A model generated the notes under the pieces. The model searched no databases, had not been told where the DNA came from, and was given only the letters and a program-made list of their open reading frames with translations. Both the position numbers and the translations under genes were made by a program. 15,176 nt of DNA from JBGPBY01 sp041481485. GTDB lineage: Bacteria > Acidobacteriota > Terriglobia > 20CM-2-55-15. The stretch spans positions 1 through 15,176 of the forward strand of contig JBGPBY010000130.1 of assembly GCA_041481485.1 (NCBI GenBank), given 5' to 3'. The number at the start of each line of letters is the position of its first letter. Within the stretch, counting starts at the first letter, position 1. Below, one piece after another: positions 1 through 6,588 of the stretch.

Positions 1-914
1 CTCAGCGCCACACTCCGGCTGTTCTCGCCTTTGAGGAGCATCGCGATGCCCAAAACGGTTTCGCCCTGGCCATCCTTAGTCGCCGCACCCTGCCGAATCT
101 GCGCTCCGATGTTCACTTGTCCAATGTCACGGGCATAGACAGGAATGCCGTTATGGGCGGTGACCACAATGTTTTCGATATCGTGGGTGCTCTCGATCAA
201 GCCGACTCCGCGAATCAGTTGCTGTTCGCCGCGGTGTTCCAGATAGGCGCCGCCTGTATCGGAGTTGTTTTTTTCCAGCGCTTCGAATACATCGCGTAAG
301 GAGATCTGATAGCTCACGAGTTTTGCTGGGTCGATCAGCAGTTCGTATTGTTTCTCAAGACCGCCGAAGCTATTCACTTCGATTACGCCGGGCACCGTTC
401 GAAGCTGCGGCTTAATCGTCCAGTCCAGCAGGGTTCGCAGATCCATCAGCGAATAATGGTGCTCGCCGTCATTTCCGTCTTCGACTGTGAATTGGTAGAT
501 CTCTCCCAAACCTGTACTGACCGGCGCGAGTTCGGGAGAAACATCGCCGGGTAAATCCTTTTGTGCCTCCAATAGCCGTTCGAGGATCAACTGGCGCGCC
601 CAATAGATGTCGGTGCCGTCTTCGAAAATAACCGTGACCTGCGACAGCCCGAACTTGGAGATGGACCGGATTTCCTGTTTCCGCGGCAGGCTGCTCATCG
701 CGAGTTCAACAGGTATTGTGACGTACTGTTCGATCTCCAGTGGAGTGAACGCCGGGGCACGTGTGTTGATTTGAACCTGGTCGGTCGTCACGTCCGGTAC
801 GGCGTCGATCGGGAGCAACGTAGCCGCGTAGACACCTACGCCCACCAGCGCCACCGCCAGGAGTGCCACAAAGAGACGCCATTTGATGCTGAACTGAACA
901 ATACGATCGATCAT
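1..914 (-). CDS. czcA: CzcA-type heavy-metal RND efflux pump, N-terminal part (runs off left edge)
   Basis: Inner-membrane proton/metal antiporter of the HME-RND family, the motor of a tripartite efflux complex. The reverse strand is open without interruption from ATG at 914 to the window edge, giving 304 residues of a protein that is normally about 1,030-1,060 residues. It begins MIDRIVQFSIKWRL, followed by a first membrane helix, then the family block LPIDAVPDVT, SISKFGLSQVTV and STGLGEIYQF, and the periplasmic porter segment VPGVIEVNSFGG. The start follows a good ribosome site (AAGGAG) that overlaps the stop of the upstream adaptor gene, leaving a 10-nt gap. The TM4 residues that predict metal specificity lie beyond the edge, so the substrate cannot be read here. 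It is clearly diverged from the full-length pump at 8011-11109 and is not a recent duplicate. The family is certain; divalent cation specificity is inferred from the CadC-like regulator in the same operon. Confidence 0.95.
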   Translation of the reverse strand, partial: MIDRIVQFSIKWRLFVALLAVALVGVGVYAATLLPIDAVPDVTTDQVQINTRAPAFTPLEIEQYVTIPVELAMSSLPRKQEIRSISKFGLSQVTVIFEDGTDIYWARQLILERLLEAQKDLPGDVSPELAPVSTGLGEIYQFTVEDGNDGEHHYSLMDLRTLLDWTIKPQLRTVPGVIEVNSFGGLEKQYELLIDPAKLVSYQISLRDVFEALEKNNSDTGGAYLEHRGEQQLIRGVGLIESTHDIENIVVTAHNGIPVYARDIGQVNIGAQIRQGAATKDGQGETVLGIAMLLKGENSRSVAL

Positions 915-924
915 GCCAGTCTCC

Positions 925-2256
925 TTATTTCTCGTCGCCGCCAATCCGATCCTTCAGCAATGCGGACTTTAAGGAGAAGCTGCCTTTCGTGACCACCTTG
1001 TCGCCCGCCGCGATCCCACTTAAAACCTCAACGACATTACCGTTGGCTGTTCCCGTGGTTATTTCTTTTGGCTCAAACCTGGATTCATTCTCACGAATGA
1101 AAACCACACTCTTCCCATCGATGACCTGGACAGCGGACTCGGGAACGGTCAGTGCCTTATGTGTTGTGGCTGAATTCAGACGAATCTTTGCGAACATATC
1201 CAGCTTCAATCGATCGGTGGGATTGGATACTTCGCAGCGTATTTTCGCGGTTCGTGTCTGCGAATCGAGCGAGTCGCTGATGTAGGTGATACGACCATGG
1301 AATGTTTCACCGGGATATGCATCTGTAAAAACGTCCGCTTCTTGTCCGGAACGTACTTGCTTGAGATCGTGCTCATAAAGGTCACCTTGCACCCAGACTG
1401 TGGAGATATCCGTTACCGTCAGTAGCTCCTGGGCGGCATCGACGATCTCGCCTTCCGCGACGTTTGCTCCGGTGATGACGCCGCTGAATGGTGCGCGTAA
1501 CGTGGTCTCGGCGATACTTGTCGCATCAGAGGACGTGCGCGCAATCGGTTCCAGATCCGCTGTGGTGACGCCCATCCGGTGCAATTTTGCGCCGATCTTG
1601 TCCACGTCCGCCTTCGACACAGCGAGCGATGCCGTCGCCACGTCAAGAGACGCACCTGCTACATCGGCGGTGGCTATAGCGCTCTTGTTATCCGCCGTGC
1701 GCCGGTCGACCTCCGCCTTAGACATCGCGCCGACTCCGACGAGTCCCTCCGCGCGATCCAAGGATTTCTTTGTTGGATCAATGGCTTTCTGCGCCGCATC
1801 CAGCGATTTCCTGGCTTGGGCTGCTTCTGACGTGGCTTTGTCCATTTGGGCCACTGCACTGCGGTATTCGCCAATCAGCTCTGCGGCCTCGACATTGTTA
1901 TATGTCAATAATGGCTGTCCCGCGCGGACGCGGTCGCCAAGGCGAACCTCCAATTTCGTGATTTGGCCCCGCGACAATGGCTTCAGGTGGGCAACCCTGG
2001 TTTCGTTTGGTTTTACAACGGCGGTGACGAATATGGAATCGTCGATGGGGAGGATGCGAGCCTCTTCCATTTGAATTCCGATGGAACGCTGTGCGGCCTC
2101 TTCAAGACTCACACCGGAAGCAGTGTCTTTGTCGGGTTCTGTGGTGCCGCTTTTCGCCTCCGGTTTTTCTTCCGTTACAGGCTTTGATTTATCAGCGGAA
2201 CAAGATGTCAGAATTGCCATCAGAAGCAGCAATAGAACTGGAATGATTTTTCTCAT
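925..2256 (-). CDS. czcB: CzcB-type RND periplasmic adaptor, lipoprotein
   Basis: Membrane-fusion protein that bridges the RND pump and the outer-membrane factor. It has 443 residues. The N-terminus is a lipoprotein signal with lipobox LTSC (Cys19), so the mature protein should be tethered to a membrane by lipid. After a low-complexity linker (20-50) comes the first half of the barrel-sandwich domain (about 83-120, GQITKLEVRLGDRV), then a long Ala-rich alpha-helical hairpin (about 122-235). The second half-motif follows (about 252-285, LRAPFSGVITG), then the beta-barrel region with TVWVQGDLYEHD and a membrane-proximal C-terminal domain. No His-rich metal-binding stretch is seen. Its ATG overlaps the TGA of the upstream czcC by 4 nt (ATGA), so translation is probably coupled, and czcA follows after 10 nt. 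Confidence 0.95.
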   Translation of the reverse strand: MRKIIPVLLLLLMAILTSCSADKSKPVTEEKPEAKSGTTEPDKDTASGVSLEEAAQRSIGIQMEEARILPIDDSIFVTAVVKPNETRVAHLKPLSRGQITKLEVRLGDRVRAGQPLLTYNNVEAAELIGEYRSAVAQMDKATSEAAQARKSLDAAQKAIDPTKKSLDRAEGLVGVGAMSKAEVDRRTADNKSAIATADVAGASLDVATASLAVSKADVDKIGAKLHRMGVTTADLEPIARTSSDATSIAETTLRAPFSGVITGANVAEGEIVDAAQELLTVTDISTVWVQGDLYEHDLKQVRSGQEADVFTDAYPGETFHGRITYISDSLDSQTRTAKIRCEVSNPTDRLKLDMFAKIRLNSATTHKALTVPESAVQVIDGKSVVFIRENESRFEPKEITTGTANGNVVEVLSGIAAGDKVVTKGSFSLKSALLKDRIGGDEK

Positions 2257-3533
2257 TGGACCGAACCTCCGGCGGCACGCTCCATTTGAGCGCGTGAAAT
2301 ATAGAGTTCTTTTAAAGCGTCGATATAGGAGCGTTGGATTTCGACAAGTCGTCTCTGTTCAGATAGAAGATCGAATACCCGGAGTTCCCCGGCCTCATAG
2401 GCAGCGCGGACCGCTGTGAGATTCTGTTGGGATTGGGATAACAGGGACTTGTCAAAGATGCCAATTGTCTTTTGTGCTGCCTCATATCGACTCGTGGCAC
2501 TGCGGACGTCCCGCTCAATGGTTTGTGTCAGCGCCTCGCGGCGATAACGTGATGCTCCCTTTCGCGCGATGGCCGCTTCAATCTCTCCTTGGTTCCGGTT
2601 TGTCTTCTTCAGATCAATGGATATTCCGGCATTGAGGATGTTGTCGTGCTCTACCAGCGGAGTTGTGGCCCCGCTTGCCGTCAAGCCAAGCTGGTCGAAG
2701 TGTGAGGCCTTGTAGGAATATCCAAGGAATCCAGTGACATTGGGAATACCTTCTGCGCGGGCTAACTGAAGGTCCACATTTCGGGACTCTTCATCGAGTG
2801 TTGCTGCCTTTAGATCCGGCCGATTGGCTAGCGCACGTTCAATCAAACCCGCCGCCGTAAGGTCGATGGGTTGCAGAGTGAGATCACCGTCCAAAGTAAT
2901 CTCCCGATCGAGCTTCAACCCCGCAAGATTCTTCAATACCAACAGCGCACGGCTCGACTCCGCCTCTAAGCGAAGCCTGTCGGTTTCAATTCGACTGAAC
3001 TCGACTTGTAACAAGCCGCGCTCAAGAGGAGCCGATTCCCCCTGATCGACACGAGCCTGGGCCACGCGCAAATATTCCTGATTCAGGGTCGAAAGCTTTT
3101 CGAGTGTGTCAAGACTGAGGCGGGCGGCTAACGCGTCGGCGTATGCTTCAGCAACTTCACTTCGAATGGTCCGTTCCCGATCCGCGCTCTCCAGGCGTGC
3201 AAGCTCAACGGCAGGCTCGGCAGCGGCAATACGCAAGCTCCGCTTATTCCCAGTTTCAAATGTATGGGCGTAGCTAACCGAGAAGTCGTATTCCCCCCGG
3301 CTGCCAAGGATAGTTCCACTGCTTCCTTCCACTTGGATTGAGGGACTTGGCCGCACTCCGGCCTGACGCACGAGTCCGGAGGCTTCTTGCTGTTTCTGGC
3401 GGACGGCGAGAATGTCTCCGTTGTGCTGTAACGCAGATGCGACAAGCTGATCGAGACTCAACCGATCTTGCCCGAAAAGAGACTGGCCGCTCACAGTCAG
3501 GAATGAAAATAGAATGCACAATCGCACTTTCAT
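2253..3533 (-). CDS. czcC: CzcC/TolC-family outer-membrane efflux protein
   Basis: Outer-membrane channel of the tripartite metal efflux complex. With the start chosen at 3533 it has 426 residues and begins MKVRLCILFSFL, a typical Sec signal peptide ending near LFGQ. The frame is open upstream to a further ATG at 3629 (458 residues), but those extra residues precede the signal peptide and are unlikely to be translated. GGGAG lies about 9 nt before the chosen ATG. There are two repeated outer-membrane-efflux domains, with the motif NRPDLKAA near the middle and long Ala/Glu/Arg-rich helices. The C-terminal stretch GELRVFDLLSEQRRLVE is typical of the CzcC subgroup. No lipobox is seen. It lies 52 nt downstream of the small Cys-rich gene and overlaps the adaptor gene by 4 nt. 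Confidence 0.93.
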   Translation of the reverse strand: MKVRLCILFSFLTVSGQSLFGQDRLSLDQLVASALQHNGDILAVRQKQQEASGLVRQAGVRPSPSIQVEGSSGTILGSRGEYDFSVSYAHTFETGNKRSLRIAAAEPAVELARLESADRERTIRSEVAEAYADALAARLSLDTLEKLSTLNQEYLRVAQARVDQGESAPLERGLLQVEFSRIETDRLRLEAESSRALLVLKNLAGLKLDREITLDGDLTLQPIDLTAAGLIERALANRPDLKAATLDEESRNVDLQLARAEGIPNVTGFLGYSYKASHFDQLGLTASGATTPLVEHDNILNAGISIDLKKTNRNQGEIEAAIARKGASRYRREALTQTIERDVRSATSRYEAAQKTIGIFDKSLLSQSQQNLTAVRAAYEAGELRVFDLLSEQRRLVEIQRSYIDALKELYISRAQMERAAGGSVQ

Positions 3534-3585
3534 CGACGGAACTCCCATGAAAGAGATTTGGATCAACGAAAAAGTTAAAGAGGGT

Positions 3586-3930
3586 TTAGGCTGATTTCGG
3601 AGGGTGATACACGGATATCCGGAACACACTGGAGACCAGCACTGGAGTAGAAACGAGCGAAGAGGGTTGAATTCGCGGTTCTTCGATGTGTACGGTGTCG
3701 TGTGGCGTCAGAAGCGTCGAACAACAAAAGCAACGTTCGGCAGAATGCGGGATGTGAGGAATGCAGGGTTTCGTTAAGTTCTGAGTATGAGACAGACCGA
3801 AGGGAGCCTGATCATCTTCATCGTGACAGCAACGTCCGGTCATGCTCACATCCGTAAGAGTAAACACAATCAGAAGCAGCGAAATGAGGGTCTGCCTTTG
3901 GCGGAGTATAGTTGTGAACGCCACGATCAT
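3586..3930 (-). CDS. Small exported Cys-rich protein with CFCC motif, upstream of czcC
   Basis: I do not recognise a named family. It has 114 residues. After a short basic start comes a hydrophobic segment (about 13-30, LISLLLIVFTLTD) that fits a signal peptide or anchor. The rest is rich in Cys and His: Cys34-Cys35-His36, Cys56, then Cys67-Phe-Cys69-Cys70, with His48, 59, 62, 77, 81 and 109, ending near YHPPK. The ATG overlaps the stop of the arsR-type gene by 4 nt (ATGA), which supports real, coupled translation. The gene at 4756-5130 in the other operon shares the same order: signal segment, Cys near residue 35, CFCC, L-x-P and VH spacing, and a Pro-Pro-basic tail. Both sit immediately before czcC. 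By position it resembles CzcI of classical czc operons. A periplasmic metal-binding or sensory role is inference. Confidence 0.75.
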   Translation of the reverse strand: MIVAFTTILRQRQTLISLLLIVFTLTDVSMTGRCCHDEDDQAPFGLSHTQNLTKPCIPHIPHSAERCFCCSTLLTPHDTVHIEEPRIQPSSLVSTPVLVSSVFRISVYHPPKSA

Positions 3931-4304
3931 GGCAGAAGATCCTGGATATGACGGAAACCTTCCTGCAGAAGGTTGTCGATATGCTCATCGTCGAGCTTGT
4001 AATACGCGATCTTGCCTTCTTTCCGAAATCGAACGAGCCGCATCTGGCGGAGCGTGCGCAGGGAATGGGAAACGGCCGATTGCGAAACGCCCAGTAGATT
4101 TGCAAGATCACATACGCACAATTCTTCGTGGGAGAGCGCAAACGCGATCTTCACACGCGTTGCATCGCCAAGGACCCTGAATGTTTCCGCAAGCGCAACG
4201 GAAGCCGCGTCTGATTTCATGCTTCGCCTGACCCTATCCACCTTGCGTTGATCGATGAACTCGATCTCGCATGAATCTGAAATCGGCTTTATCGCCCGCG
4301 ACAT
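3927..4304 (-). CDS. ArsR/SmtB-family metal sensor repressor, CadC-like
   Basis: Winged-helix repressor expected to release DNA on binding heavy metal. It has 125 residues from ATG 4304, preceded by GGAG 5 nt upstream. The frame stays open back to 4499, but that extension matches nothing in the family, and the chosen length equals that of CadC. By comparison with Staphylococcus CadC, the alpha3N metal site keeps Cys12 (CadC Cys7) and the CVC pair Cys63/Cys65 (Cys58/Cys60), while Phe16 replaces Cys11. The alpha5 zinc site looks intact: Asp106, His108, His119, Asp122. The DNA-recognition helix lies about 73-91 (VSQSAVSHSLRTL), followed by the beta-wing FRKEGKIAYY. It is first in the minus-strand operon and faces the second efflux operon across a shared control region. 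The sequence supports divalent or soft-metal sensing; the exact metal is not certain. Confidence 0.92.
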   Translation of the reverse strand: MSRAIKPISDSCEIEFIDQRKVDRVRRSMKSDAASVALAETFRVLGDATRVKIAFALSHEELCVCDLANLLGVSQSAVSHSLRTLRQMRLVRFRKEGKIAYYKLDDEHIDNLLQEGFRHIQDLLP

Positions 4305-4328
4305 GGAGCTCCAATAAGTGAATGCATG

Positions 4329-4373
4329 CTCATATGAGTCTATAAGACTAGATTTGGAAGGTCGTGAAGTCAA
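4329..4373 (-). promoter_or_regulatory. Candidate arsR promoter with overlapping palindromic operator
   Basis: On the minus strand a -35-like TTGACT (4373-4368) and a -10-like TAGTCT (4350-4345) are separated by 17 nt. Downstream of and overlapping the -10 are two palindromes: AGTCT-ATA-AGACT (4337-4349) and CTCATATGAG (4329-4338). They lie 25-45 nt before the arsR ATG, where ArsR/SmtB repressors typically bind. The -10 matches the consensus poorly. The site is inferred from position and symmetry only. Confidence 0.45.
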
Positions 4374-4501
4374 TGAAGGATTTCCGACGTTGTCCTGTTC
4401 GCATTTACGTATATAGAGGTTGCGCGAGCGGGAACTATTCTTATCAGAATCCATGAAGTATTGGCGTTGAGCGGTTGAATCCGATCTGGCCACCAACATC
4501 T

Positions 4502-4526
4502 GGAATAGACCGGTTTCACCTATTCC
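4502..4526. repeat. Short perfect inverted repeat, 7-bp arms
   Basis: GGAATAG (4502-4508) and its exact reverse complement CTATTCC (4520-4526) are separated by 11 nt. It lies in the divergent control region on the rightward operon's side and could be an operator or a leader hairpin. No T-run follows, so it is not a simple terminator. Confidence 0.5.
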
Positions 4527-4544
4527 GTCGAGGCGAACATTTAA

Positions 4545-4597
4545 ATACCTCGAACACAGTACGTTTCTCTATGGTGCACGTTGCGGGTTCGAGGTAT
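4545..4597. repeat. Perfect 11-bp inverted repeat in the divergent control region
   Basis: ATACCTCGAAC (4545-4555) and GTTCGAGGTAT (4587-4597) are exact reverse complements separated by 31 nt. A further TCGAGG (4528-4533) gives a third partial copy of the arm. The repeats lie about 160-210 nt upstream of the rightward operon's first gene. A DNA-looping operator or a leader-RNA stem are both possible. Confidence 0.6.
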
Positions 4598-4755
4598 CTG
4601 TCGAAGATTGGCTTTCGAATTATGTCAGGATGTGTAGATGGATGTTCATAACGTTTGCTCATTGACTGAGAACGACCATTTTCAAGCCTATTGGGATCCT
4701 GGCGAAAACGTTCGCGACCAAACGAAGCTTGTATCTGGGTGTCCTAATTGCGAGA

Positions 4756-5130
4756 ATGCGGGAGATGTATTCGTTTCGACGGGTCCGCAAATTCATCGCT
4801 TTAATGTTCATAATCTCGACGGTTATAGACATTGGCGCCGATGTTTCACCGACCCTTCGCTGCCGAGATGAATCTGACTTTGCCTTTGTTCAGGTACATA
4901 CTGCTGCTCAATCGCCCCTCATGATCGAATCACAGACCGACGCGAAAGGGCCCGACCAATCGGGATTAAATTCATCCGAAGATTGTTTTTGTTGCTGCTC
5001 GCACCTTATCCCGTCTTCTGCGGTAGTGCATGTCGTCGTGTTATCTGAATTTGGGAATCCGCCTCTGAGGGGTTCCGTCCTGGTCGAAGCCTCGTCTCCT
5101 ACTTCATTTCGTCCTCCGCGTTTCGTCTAA
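4756..5130 (+). CDS. Small exported Cys-rich protein with CFCC motif, upstream of czcC
   Basis: I do not recognise a named family. It has 124 residues from ATG 4756; the frame also has a TTG at 4729 and an ATG at 4765, and no start has a strong ribosome site. A basic stretch (FRRVRKF) precedes a hydrophobic segment (about 12-27), a likely signal peptide. Then come Cys36 followed by an acidic patch, a Ser/Gln-rich linker, and Cys77-Phe-Cys79-Cys80-Cys81-Ser-His83, with L-x-P and VH just after, ending PPRFV. The gene at 3586-3930 in the other operon has the same features in the same order and the same position before czcC, so I treat the two as diverged homologues. The mature protein would lie in the periplasm or be membrane-anchored; metal binding through the CFCCC cluster is inference. 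Position resembles czcI. Confidence 0.7.
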   Translation: MREMYSFRRVRKFIALMFIISTVIDIGADVSPTLRCRDESDFAFVQVHTAAQSPLMIESQTDAKGPDQSGLNSSEDCFCCCSHLIPSSAVVHVVVLSEFGNPPLRGSVLVEASSPTSFRPPRFV

Positions 5131-5154
5131 TACCAGCGGGTTTAACCGCATTTC

Positions 5155-5208
5155 ATATTTGGACTCGGACCATCGGGTCTGATTCCGTCACATCGAAAAT
5201 CCAAATAT
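5155..5208 (+). promoter_or_regulatory. Predicted large RNA hairpin between the Cys-rich gene and czcC
   Basis: Outer arms ATATTTGG (5155-5162) and CCAAATAT (5201-5208) pair perfectly. Alternatively an inner stem forms from GGACTCGGACC (5161-5171) and GGTCTGATTCC (5176-5186), 9 of 11 paired around a 4-nt loop. The outer and inner stems share two G residues, so the full fold must breathe or choose. It ends just before the ribosome site GGAG (5216-5219) of czcC. It could be an attenuator, mRNA-processing site or translational control element. Confidence 0.45.
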
Positions 5209-5226
5209 CTGTCCGGAGATAAGCAT

Positions 5227-6576
5227 ATGTTCTCTCGCGTTAGCGCGATGTGCATCGCAATTGCCACACTCGTATTCGTAGGAATTCCATCCTTGACGAA
5301 GGCGCAGATTCAGCAACAACAACAAATACCGTTCGATTTACGCCCTGTAGCCGCCTTCAAAGATGCCGTTACAGGTTTCAATTCAGACGACCTGGTACGC
5401 CGTGCAATATCGACGAACGGAGAACTAGCTGCGTCACGACTGGATTTGGAACGTGCTCGAGGCCGACTGCGTCAGGCGGGCCTGCTCCCCAATCCGATAA
5501 TGGACATCGGTCAAACCACGGGCCGCTTCACTGGATCAAGTGGGGAAAAAGAAACTGCAATTGGTGTGACGGTGCCACTGGAACTGGGCGGAAAGAGGGC
5601 CAGACGGGTCGATTTGGCTCAGGCGGAACTTGAAGCTGTCGAAGCAGAAGTTGCCGACCGGGAACGCAGATTAGCGGGAGACGTGCGAACGGCATATGCC
5701 GACGCTCTGTCCGCGCTTCGCGAACTCGAAGTCACTTCAGATATCAATGATCTGGACCAACAGACGATAAAGTTTGTTCAAGCTCGGGTGACCGAAGGCG
5801 ACACCGCTCCGCTGGAGCTCAGTCTGCTGCGGGCGGAAGCCGACCGCATTCGGTCGAGACGGATTCTGGTTCAGGGCCGGCTCGAAGCGGCTGTCCTGAA
5901 GTTGAAGAATCTTGCGGCGATAGGCGTAGCCGACTCTCTTCAATTTCGGGAAGACCTGGTGGGCGCGGGATTGCCCGCCCCAGTTTCATTGAATCAATCC
6001 GTGACGTTTGCATTGGCCGTAAGGCCAGATCTGAAACTGGCGCGCCTTACCGAGGAAATCGCCGCAGCGGGTCTCCGGCTGCAATACGCGCAAAACGTTC
6101 CGGATCTCGGCCTGTTTGGTAGGTTTTCCGCAAGCTCGTCTGTATTCGATAACACGCCGGTCGGAATTCTTCGCGACCGTGACAAGTCTCTGTCTTTTGG
6201 CGCCTCGATTACCCTCCCCATTCTGAATCGGAATCAAGGGGCAACCCGGGAGGCGGAAGCATCGATTCGCCAGGCACGCCAGCGGCGCGAATTCCTGGAG
6301 CAGGTGATCCGCACGGAGGTTACTACCGCTTTCGGTCGATATGAAGCTGCTAAGGCAGCCGTAGACATTTTCGAACAGGGTGTGATCCAGCGTTCTGTTG
6401 AGAATATCCGCGCCGTCCGAGGCGCGTATGAGGTTGGAGCGTTTCGAATTACGGATGTGCTCGCAGAACAGCGCCGCCAGGTCGACTACCAGGGCGAATA
6501 CATCGAAGCTCTCAAAGAAAAATACCAGGCTCTGTCGGATCTGAACATGGCCATCGCGGCACCGGTTAATCCGTAG
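5227..6576 (+). CDS. czcC: CzcC/TolC-family outer-membrane efflux protein
   Basis: Outer-membrane channel of the second tripartite efflux system. It has 449 residues. A Sec signal peptide begins MFSRVSAMCIAIATL and probably ends at TKA-Q, followed by a poly-Gln stretch. There are two outer-membrane-efflux repeats, with LRQAGLLPNPIMDIGQ near the start and VRPDLKLARL in the middle. The C-terminal half has the ALKEKYQALSDL pattern shared with the other czcC at 2253-3533 (DALKELYISRAQM). The start is supported by GGAG 7 nt upstream. The adaptor gene follows after 12 nt, so the two are co-transcribed. It is diverged from the minus-strand czcC and therefore not a recent duplication. Confidence 0.94.
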   Translation: MFSRVSAMCIAIATLVFVGIPSLTKAQIQQQQQIPFDLRPVAAFKDAVTGFNSDDLVRRAISTNGELAASRLDLERARGRLRQAGLLPNPIMDIGQTTGRFTGSSGEKETAIGVTVPLELGGKRARRVDLAQAELEAVEAEVADRERRLAGDVRTAYADALSALRELEVTSDINDLDQQTIKFVQARVTEGDTAPLELSLLRAEADRIRSRRILVQGRLEAAVLKLKNLAAIGVADSLQFREDLVGAGLPAPVSLNQSVTFALAVRPDLKLARLTEEIAAAGLRLQYAQNVPDLGLFGRFSASSSVFDNTPVGILRDRDKSLSFGASITLPILNRNQGATREAEASIRQARQRREFLEQVIRTEVTTAFGRYEAAKAAVDIFEQGVIQRSVENIRAVRGAYEVGAFRITDVLAEQRRQVDYQGEYIEALKEKYQALSDLNMAIAAPVNP

Positions 6577-6588
6577 GAGGAGGAAATA

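Larger units (their letters stand above)
4305..4755. other. Divergent intergenic control region between the two efflux operons
   Basis: About 450 bp without a convincing gene. It carries the candidate arsR promoter/operator at one end and two inverted repeats (4502-4526 and 4545-4597, listed separately). A weak plus-strand promoter candidate is TTGTCC (4390-4395) and TATAGA (4412-4417) with a 16-nt spacer; if used, the rightward transcript would have a leader of over 300 nt. A 77-codon open frame at 4638-4871 overlaps the Cys-rich gene in another phase and shows no family signal. Confidence 0.5.

Noticed and set aside
1400..2074. 224-codon plus-strand open frame inside the minus-strand adaptor gene
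   Set aside because: The translation is low-complexity Ser/Ala/Arg, as expected from the antisense of an Ala-rich helical hairpin; no ribosome site or family motif.
4305..4499. Upstream extension of the ArsR-type reading frame to ATG 4499
   Set aside because: The extra 65 residues do not resemble the family, and ATG 4304 has a good ribosome site and gives the usual CadC length. The extension also covers the likely promoter.
4638..4871. 77-codon plus-strand open frame with a GCPNC motif upstream of the Cys-rich gene
   Set aside because: It overlaps the 4756-5130 frame in another phase, has no signal peptide or family features, and only the other frame matches the gene in the opposite operon.
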